Source: Candidatus Bathyarchaeota archaeon (lineage in GTDB: Archaea; Thermoproteota; Bathyarchaeia; TCS64). From it: a stretch of 11,141 nt of DNA. Positions 7,089-11,141 of this stretch are shown here, one piece after another (positions within the stretch are counted from its first letter, which is position 1; each line of letters begins with the position of its first letter). The DNA lies in the NCBI GenBank assembly GCA_030613835.1, contig JAUWLH010000033.1, forward strand, positions 1 through 11,141, written 5' to 3'. The position numbers and the translations under genes are program-made. The notes beneath the pieces were generated by a model. The model searched no databases, was not told the origin of the DNA, and saw nothing but the letters and a program-made list of their open reading frames with translations.

Positions 7089-7109
7089 ATGTTCAAAGGT
7101 GTTGAACAT
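7089..7109. promoter_or_regulatory. Perfect inverted-repeat operator between trx and its divergent regulator
   Basis: ATGTTCAA (7089-7096) and TTGAACAT (7102-7109) are exact reverse complements separated by five bases (AGGTG). The 13-base centre-to-centre spacing is near one helical turn plus. The site lies between the regulator's ATG at 7084 and its TATA-like sequence (7111-7119), the classic place for autorepression. It also lies just upstream of the thioredoxin promoter. Confidence 0.7.
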
Positions 7110-7110
7110 C

Positions 7111-7152
7111 TTTAAATATCTTTATATTACGTGGAAAGGCAGGGAAATGTGA
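7111..7152 (+). promoter_or_regulatory. Overlapping divergent TATA region and thioredoxin ribosome binding site
   Basis: The run TTTAAATATCTTTATAT (7111-7127) offers TATA elements on both strands. On the plus strand TTTATAT (7121-7127) would start transcription near 7150, and TTTAAATA (7111-7118) near 7140. On the minus strand ATTTAAA would start near 7090 for the regulator. GTGA at 7149-7152 lies six bases before the thioredoxin ATG. Confidence 0.5.
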
Positions 7153-7158
7153 ATCATA

Positions 7159-7473
7159 ATGAGTAAACCAGTTGAGGTTACAGACGCGAACTTTGATGAA
7201 TTCGTGAAAAACAATCCAAAGGTTGTAGTTGACTGCTGGGCGGCGTGGTGCGCCCCCTGCAGGATGCTCGGCCCAATCATAGACGAGCTTGCAGAGGAAA
7301 AGACCGATGTAAAGTTCGCCAAACTAGACGTGGACAAGAACAGGGCTGTTCCATCCAAGTACGGCATCATGAGCATCCCGACTCTCCTCTACTTCAAGGA
7401 TGGCCAGTTGGTGGACAAGACCCTGGGCGCACTACCGAAACAGGCGATCGAGTCAAGGCTCTCCAACCTGTAA
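7159..7473 (+). CDS. trxA: Thioredoxin
   Basis: A 104-residue single-domain thioredoxin that reduces protein disulfides in the cytosol. The active site is W30-C31-A32-P33-C34, so the usual WCGPC glycine is alanine, a known family variant. The buried acid D25 is present (VVVDCWAAWC) and is followed by an extra cysteine C26. The cis-proline is P74 in SIPTLLYFKDG, and the C-terminal GALPKQAIESRL helix is typical. No signal peptide or membrane segment is seen. The gene is divergent from the TrmB-like regulator and shares its operator region. The stop is only nine bases from the stop of the converging response-regulator gene. The reductase that feeds it is not in the window. Confidence 0.95.
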   Translation: MSKPVEVTDANFDEFVKNNPKVVVDCWAAWCAPCRMLGPIIDELAEEKTDVKFAKLDVDKNRAVPSKYGIMSIPTLLYFKDGQLVDKTLGALPKQAIESRLSNL

Positions 7474-7482
7474 AAAGACTGG

Positions 7483-8022
7483 TTAAACCCGGCTACTCAA
7501 TTTCTTGGTGATTTTAAGCAACTCGTCGGGACTGATGGGCTTCATCAGTATCTCGTCGCTGTCCAGGTCCGTGTGGTTCTCCAGGGCTTCCATGTGCCCC
7601 GTCAGCATGACCACGTTGATGTCCCCGTCCTTCTCCTTCAGCATCTTTGATAACCTGGAGCCTGGGATATCGGGAAGCTTGTAGTCAAGGATGGCCAGAT
7701 CGAAATTGAACCTGTTCATCTTCGTGAGGGCCTCGTTGCCTGAGTTTGCCGTCTCGACGGCGAAACCCGCGTCCTCTAGTAGCATCTCGAAGGTATCCGC
7801 CAGGAACTCGTCGTCGTCCACTATCAGCACACTGAGCTTGGGTGGCTGCTGGGCCCTTTCCTGTTCCTCGTACTCCCTGAACGCCTTACTGAACTTGGGA
7901 TGTCCTTCCAGCGATCTTGTGATGGCCTCCATCCTGCCAACAAGCGTATCCAATTTTTTTTCATGCTCGTTTAGAACATTAATTAACATGTCAAGTACGT
8001 CTAACTTTTCAGGTACACTCAT
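7483..8022 (-). CDS. Stand-alone response regulator: N-terminal helical segment plus CheY-like receiver
   Basis: From ATG 8022 it is 179 residues. Residues 1-60 are helical and charged (EKLDVLDMLINVLNEHEKKLD, then a QERAQQPP linker) and may form a coiled coil. Residues 63-178 form a receiver domain with all key residues: acidic pocket D69-D70-D71, phosphorylated aspartate D113 (LAILDYKLPD), T141 (VVMLTGH) and K161-P162 (ILMKPISPDEL). No DNA-binding or enzymatic output domain is attached, so output must be through protein contact, perhaps via the N-terminal helix. No histidine kinase is in the window. An upstream ATG at 8064 would add 14 residues; its context ATACCAAATG is identical to that of the Lrp start, so a leaderless longer form cannot be excluded. 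I prefer 8022 because the added residues use different, AT-rich codons and have no family look. Confidence 0.88.
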   Translation of the reverse strand: MSVPEKLDVLDMLINVLNEHEKKLDTLVGRMEAITRSLEGHPKFSKAFREYEEQERAQQPPKLSVLIVDDDEFLADTFEMLLEDAGFAVETANSGNEALTKMNRFNFDLAILDYKLPDIPGSRLSKMLKEKDGDINVVMLTGHMEALENHTDLDSDEILMKPISPDELLKITKKLSSRV

Positions 8023-8267
8023 GGTTGGGCTTCCGGAGTATCGTTGTTGTAAATGTATACGCATTTGGTATTTTAATCTTGAGGTAATGTTTAGACTTGG
8101 TATCCTGAAATATCTATTTCATGCCATAATCTATATACTAAAAAACTATTTAATATTTGAAGAATTATAATACAAACCATTAAATGCCCTGTAAAACTTG
8201 GTTATCATTCCATATTTGGGCCACCGGAAGCCCTATTAACCCTGTATCGCTAGTGATACACAGAGTG

Positions 8268-8426
8268 ATGTTTGGCATCTTCCTAGTACCGTTGATGATG
8301 CTCATCGGGGTAATGTTTCTGGTGGCGTCAATCTTTACAGGGATATCCGTTGTAGTAAAACTCGCTTTCTTCCTGGCATTCCTGCCAATAAGAATCCTGC
8401 TCTGGATGATAGGCTTGATCTTATGA
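8268..8426 (+). CDS. Small hydrophobic membrane protein (52 aa), function unknown
   Basis: I do not recognise a family. The 52 residues from ATG 8268 contain two likely membrane spans, about 2-22 (MFGIFLVPLMMLIGVMFLVAS) and 29-52 (VVKLAFFLAFLPIRILLWMIG), joined by a short polar turn with only one lysine and one arginine in the whole protein. Such small two-span proteins are often real but missed. The frame is open from ATG 8184, which would give 80 residues, but that extra part is rich in Trp, His and Cys and looks non-coding. GTGAT (8253-8257) could be a ribosome site for ATG 8268. An imperfect palindrome, 8245-8258, overlaps it. The gene precedes the DUF401 membrane protein by 103 bases, which has its own TATA box. 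Confidence 0.5.
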   Translation: MFGIFLVPLMMLIGVMFLVASIFTGISVVVKLAFFLAFLPIRILLWMIGLIL

Positions 8427-8493
8427 TCAGATAGCATCCCCGCCGAAAGCAACAAGGAGGTAGGCGTCGTGTAGTCTCTCCCAATCATCATTC

Positions 8494-8501
8494 TTTATAT
8501 A
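8494..8501 (+). promoter_or_regulatory. TATA box of the DUF401 gene
   Basis: TTTATATA is a near-ideal archaeal TATA box. Transcription should start at about 8524, leaving a leader of only about six bases before TTG 8530. This supports that start codon and a nearly leaderless mRNA. The rest of 8427-8529 holds no gene. Confidence 0.6.
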
Positions 8502-8529
8502 CAGTCAGAGATAATGACCAAGGAACGAT

Positions 8530-9726
8530 TTGCTTGAGATAATTGGACTGTTGGTGGCCTTCATCGGGATTTTCGTCCTGAGAGCCAAGAATATCGATTT
8601 CTACATCGCAATCACACTGGCGGCCCTGATCATCGGGCTGACCTCCGGGGATCCCATACGCATCCTGTTCGATGTACTGATCCAGACCCTATCTGCGTAC
8701 AACACGTGGAACCTGGTGTCCGCTGTTGCCCTGATCACGGTGCTGGGTTACGCGCTGAACGAGACAGGGCTCATGGTAAGCTTCATCGAGGGGTTGAGTA
8801 AAATACTGCCGGGGAACATACTGATGGCGACCATCCCAGCCCTGTTCGGATTCCTATCCATGCCAGGAGGCGCGCTGATGTCCGCTCCATTCATCGAGCC
8901 AGAGGCGAACAAGCTGGGGCTGAGACCGGAGCACAAGACCTACTATAACGTTTGGTTCAGGCACCTGCTGTACTGGGTCAACCCCATCACGTCCTCCACC
9001 ATCATGGCGGTGAGCCTCTCAGGCATCCCCATCAACACATGGCTCAGGGTCCAGTCCCCCCTGTTCTTCGTCATGATTGCCATCGGCTTCATCGCCAGCA
9101 GGGGCTTCATCGCGACCCCCAAGAAGAACGGGGGACTCAAGGGACTGACCATGGAATCAATGAAGGGCGGTGTCCCCATTCTCGTCACCGTCGCATTGAC
9201 CCTCTACGGGACCCCCATCTGGGCCGCGCTTGCGGCGGGGACGCTTATCGCAATGCTTCTGGGAAGCGTAAAGCCTGACAAGGCGATGGAGATAGTGAGG
9301 AACGGTATCCGCTGGGACCTTGTGCTTGCAATAATATCAATGCTGTACCTGAGGGACATGATAACTTCCTCGGGCTCCGTGGTCAAGCTCTTCGAGGCCG
9401 TCATCGCATCCGGGATACCTGTCATGGCCATCGCCATCGTGGTCCCACTGTTCATAGGGGCCATATCGGGCTCCCCCGCCATGGGCGTCGGCATCGCGTT
9501 CCCCATCCTCCTCCCCCTGTTCGGGGAGGCCAATATACACCTGACCAGCATTGTGTTCCTAGGGATAACATGCACCTACATAACGTCCCCCCTCCACCTG
9601 TGCTTGGTCCTGACGAACAACTACTTCAAGTCGGACCTCAACAAGGTGCTAAGATATCTGGCCCCAAGCTGCCTCGCCCTTTACTTGGTCGGCTTGGCCT
9701 ACCACCTCTTCCTTTACAGCCTGTAA
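8530..9726 (+). CDS. DUF401-family (AF0261-like) integral membrane protein, probable transporter
   Basis: A 398-residue polytopic membrane protein with roughly nine or ten hydrophobic spans, starting immediately at residue 2 (LEIIGLLVAFIGIFVL). Conserved-looking polar stretches are SMPGGALMSAPF at 110-121, WFRHLLYWVNPITSS at 142-156, a GSPAMGVGIAFP loop at 314-325 and TSPLHLCLVLT at 352-362. Re-entrant Pro-Gly and Ser-Pro loops of this kind, placed once in each half, are typical of the ion-transporter superfamily, to which DUF401 is related. The substrate of the family is not established to my knowledge. TTG 8530 is the start, supported by the TATA box at 8494-8501 and by a hydrophobic N-terminus that begins there. 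No partner subunit is adjacent, apart from the unrelated-looking 52-residue protein upstream. Confidence 0.85.
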   Translation: MLEIIGLLVAFIGIFVLRAKNIDFYIAITLAALIIGLTSGDPIRILFDVLIQTLSAYNTWNLVSAVALITVLGYALNETGLMVSFIEGLSKILPGNILMATIPALFGFLSMPGGALMSAPFIEPEANKLGLRPEHKTYYNVWFRHLLYWVNPITSSTIMAVSLSGIPINTWLRVQSPLFFVMIAIGFIASRGFIATPKKNGGLKGLTMESMKGGVPILVTVALTLYGTPIWAALAAGTLIAMLLGSVKPDKAMEIVRNGIRWDLVLAIISMLYLRDMITSSGSVVKLFEAVIASGIPVMAIAIVVPLFIGAISGSPAMGVGIAFPILLPLFGEANIHLTSIVFLGITCTYITSPLHLCLVLTNNYFKSDLNKVLRYLAPSCLALYLVGLAYHLFLYSL

Positions 9727-9765
9727 CCTTTCCACACAGGATAAAGTAGACACAAAACGGCTACA

Positions 9766-9785
9766 GGGGTAGTATTGACTACCCC
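9766..9785 (+). terminator. Hairpin downstream of the DUF401 gene
   Basis: GGGGTAGT (9766-9773) pairs perfectly with ACTACCCC (9778-9785) around a 4-base loop, 39 bases after the stop codon. Short T-rich sequence follows at 9787-9803. It probably marks a transcript end. It is not certain, because no long uridine tract is present. A related 11-mer (TAGTRTTGACT) occurs at 9770-9780 and 9823-9833. Confidence 0.4.
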
Positions 9786-9895
9786 CTTGTTGAATCTTTC
9801 CTCTAAATATGTTCGTTGGGTATAGTGTTGACTGTAGGGAGCCATTGCCCTGATAGTATTCATTTACTTCTGCCCCGTTATCTTGGATGATAATA

Positions 9896-10924
9896 TTGGG
9901 AGTCCTCCTAACGCCTATCATATTCAGGAAGGAGCTGGAGTTGGATGACCTCCGGGGCAAGAGCTTCGCAGTGGACGGGTACATCGTGCTGCACGAGTTC
10001 CTGGCGATGATCAGGGACAGGGCAGGGACTCCCCTGATGGACAAGGACGGAAACGTTACAAGCCACCTTGTGGGGCTGGCCTTCAGGACCACTAGACTGA
10101 TCTCGGATTATGGGATGAGTTTAGTCTTCGTCTTCGACGGTAAGCCGCCTTCCCTGAAGATGGGGGAGATTGAGAAGAGGCGTGAGGCGAGGAGAAAGGC
10201 CGAGAGGGAATACCGTGAGGCCGTTGAGCGGGGTGATCTTCCCACCGCGTTCTCGAGGGCTGTCATGACGGGTGGGTTGACGAGGGACCTCGTGGACGAC
10301 GCAAAACGTCTCCTTGACCTGCTGGGCATCCCCTGGGTCCAGGCCCCAAGTGAGGGCGAGGCCCAGGCGGCGTACATGGCGAGGCAGGGGCACGTCTGGG
10401 CATCCAACAGCAAGGACTACGACTCCCTGCTTTTCGGGGCCCCTCGGTTGATCCGGTTTCTCTCCATCAGTGGACGTGAGTGGCTTCCCAGCAAAGGCAG
10501 GGCAAGGCGGGTCTGCCCCGAGTTGATAGATCTGGAGAAATTTCTGGACCACTTGGGGATCAACCGCGAGCAGCTTATCGACCTGGGCATCCTGGTGGGA
10601 ACAGATTTCAACGATGGGATAAAAGGCGTCGGCCCCAAGACTGCCCTGAAACTTGTCCGTGAGCACGGGAGGATTGAGGACATGCCCCCGGGTATCCGTG
10701 ATAAGCTGCCTGATACCGTTGATCGGATACGAGACCTGTACCTCAACCCTGACGTGACCGATGATTTCAGCGTCCAGCAGGGGGTTCTGCAGGAGGAAGA
10801 ACTGGACGCCTTTCTGGTAGGCTATAGGAATTTCTCCACAAAGCGTGTGCAGACCCTCATCAACAGGATGAGGAGCAGTGCTGCCCAGAAATCACTGAAC
10901 GAGTTCTTCGGAGGCAGAGGATGA
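9896..10924 (+). CDS. fen: Flap endonuclease 1
   Basis: A structure-specific nuclease that removes 5' flaps during lagging-strand maturation and repair. From TTG 9896 it is 342 residues, the normal archaeal length. Metal-binding acids are D27 (FAVDGY), D81 (FVFDGKPP), E153 and E155 (PSEGEAQAAYMA), D174 and D176 (KDYDSLLFG) and D237 (ILVGTDFN), spaced as in the Pyrococcus enzyme. The C-terminus holds a PCNA-binding box, QKSLNEFF, at 331-338. TTG 9896 is preferred over ATG 9887 because it gives MGVLL, and family members start Met-Gly-Val, with Gly2 at the active site. GGATGA (9885-9890) just upstream resembles a ribosome site. The stop overlaps the ligase start as ATGA, so both are in one operon. 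Within the N-nuclease region, SKDYD replaces the common SQDYD. Confidence 0.95.
   Translation: MGVLLTPIIFRKELELDDLRGKSFAVDGYIVLHEFLAMIRDRAGTPLMDKDGNVTSHLVGLAFRTTRLISDYGMSLVFVFDGKPPSLKMGEIEKRREARRKAEREYREAVERGDLPTAFSRAVMTGGLTRDLVDDAKRLLDLLGIPWVQAPSEGEAQAAYMARQGHVWASNSKDYDSLLFGAPRLIRFLSISGREWLPSKGRARRVCPELIDLEKFLDHLGINREQLIDLGILVGTDFNDGIKGVGPKTALKLVREHGRIEDMPPGIRDKLPDTVDRIRDLYLNPDVTDDFSVQQGVLQEEELDAFLVGYRNFSTKRVQTLINRMRSSAAQKSLNEFFGGRG
10910..10914 (+). promoter_or_regulatory. Ribosome binding site of the ligase gene inside fen
   Basis: GGAGG lies six bases before the ligase ATG at 10921, within the last codons of the flap endonuclease. It fixes the ligase start. Confidence 0.7.
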
Positions 10925-11141
10925 CCCTATTCAAAGAGCTGGCGGCCCTATGCAAGAACTTGGAAGCGACCACCAAGAGGAAGGAGAAAACAGAGCTCAT
11001 CTCCGGGTTCCTCCACACCCTGGGAGAGTCCGAGATCAAGCCAGCCATCCTTCTTATCATTGGCAGCGTCCTACCTGAGACCGATGGCCGTTCACTTGAC
11101 GGCGGCTGGAGGACCATCAGTAGGGTCATGGATAGGAAGGG
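10921..11141 (+). CDS. lig: ATP-dependent DNA ligase (N-terminal part)
   Basis: The first 73 codons of an ATP-dependent DNA ligase; the gene runs past the window end. The protein begins MTLFKELAALCKNLEATTKRKEK, followed by a helix ending in GESEIKPAILLIIGSVLPE and a conserved-looking GRSLDGGW turn. This is the alpha-helical DNA-binding domain of archaeal and eukaryotic-type ligases, where 'F..LA..CE.LE.T..R..K' is the usual start. The catalytic lysine and nucleotidyltransferase domain lie beyond the window. The ATG overlaps the fen stop by four bases (ATGA), with GGAGG six bases upstream. Coupled expression with FEN1 makes sense, since the ligase seals the nick FEN1 leaves. Confidence 0.85.
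   Translation, partial: MTLFKELAALCKNLEATTKRKEKTELISGFLHTLGESEIKPAILLIIGSVLPETDGRSLDGGWRTISRVMDRK

Noticed and set aside
8180..8491. 103-codon minus-strand frame opposite the small membrane protein
   Set aside because: Its low-complexity, Thr/Ile-rich translation mirrors the hydrophobic codons of the plus strand, it has no recognisable domain, and the plus-strand reading looks more like a real protein.
9726..9895. CRISPR-like or tandem repeat suggested by the two TAGTRTTGACT words
   Set aside because: Only two imperfect 11-base copies; one is half of a hairpin. No regular array is present.
10121..10666. 181-codon minus-strand frame within fen
   Set aside because: The plus strand encodes all catalytic residues of FEN1; long antisense frames are expected in such GC-rich codons.
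1..11141. Mobile element, phage or defence system
   Set aside because: No transposase, integrase, terminal repeats, toxin-antitoxin or nuclease-defence genes were seen; base composition of the genes is even.

Overview
The window is archaeal chromosomal DNA. The marks are a PCNA-binding flap endonuclease (FEN1) overlapping an ATP-dependent DNA ligase, an Lrp/AsnC regulator, a TrmB-like winged-helix regulator, TATA/BRE-like promoters close to start codons, GTGA-type ribosome binding sites and frequent AGG arginine codons. With pyruvate:ferredoxin oxidoreductase, an acetyl-CoA synthase relative and an N-acyl-D-amino-acid deacylase, the picture fits an anaerobic, amino-acid or peptide-using archaeon, perhaps Bathyarchaeia. 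That placement is inference from gene content; no rRNA or tRNA gene was recognised.

Layout. 1-527 (+): 3' part of the porB beta subunit. 528-799: gene-free stretch with two hairpins. 800-997 (+): 65-residue winged-helix-like protein. 1062-2630 (+): D-aminoacylase. It overlaps tail to tail with 2616-4514 (-), a divergent three-domain AcsB/CdhC. 4567-5025 (-): Lrp/AsnC regulator, probably cotranscribed with the AcsB gene. 5026-5312: AT-rich divergent control region with repeated motifs. 5313-6695 (+): glutamine synthetase. It overlaps the stop of 6692-7084 (-), a TrmB-like regulator. 7085-7158: divergent control region with a perfect 8+8 inverted repeat. 7159-7473 (+): thioredoxin. 7483-8022 (-): stand-alone response regulator. 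8268-8426 (+): small membrane protein. 8530-9726 (+): DUF401 membrane protein. 9896-10924 (+): fen1. 10921 to the window end (+): DNA ligase, partial.

How the parts fit. PorB and the ACS-like protein both belong to acetyl-CoA chemistry. Glutamine synthetase, Lrp and the D-aminoacylase belong to nitrogen and amino-acid metabolism. FEN1 and ligase perform successive steps of Okazaki-fragment maturation and are translationally coupled by an ATGA overlap. Genes are packed tightly: every convergent pair overlaps or is under 10 bases apart.

The most unusual item is the ACS-like protein. It keeps all six cysteines expected for an A-cluster, but the invariant-looking CGC is CSC, other family motifs are altered, and no CODH or corrinoid-protein gene lies nearby. 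Second is a clear operator between the TrmB-like regulator and thioredoxin. No mobile element, CRISPR array or defence island was seen.
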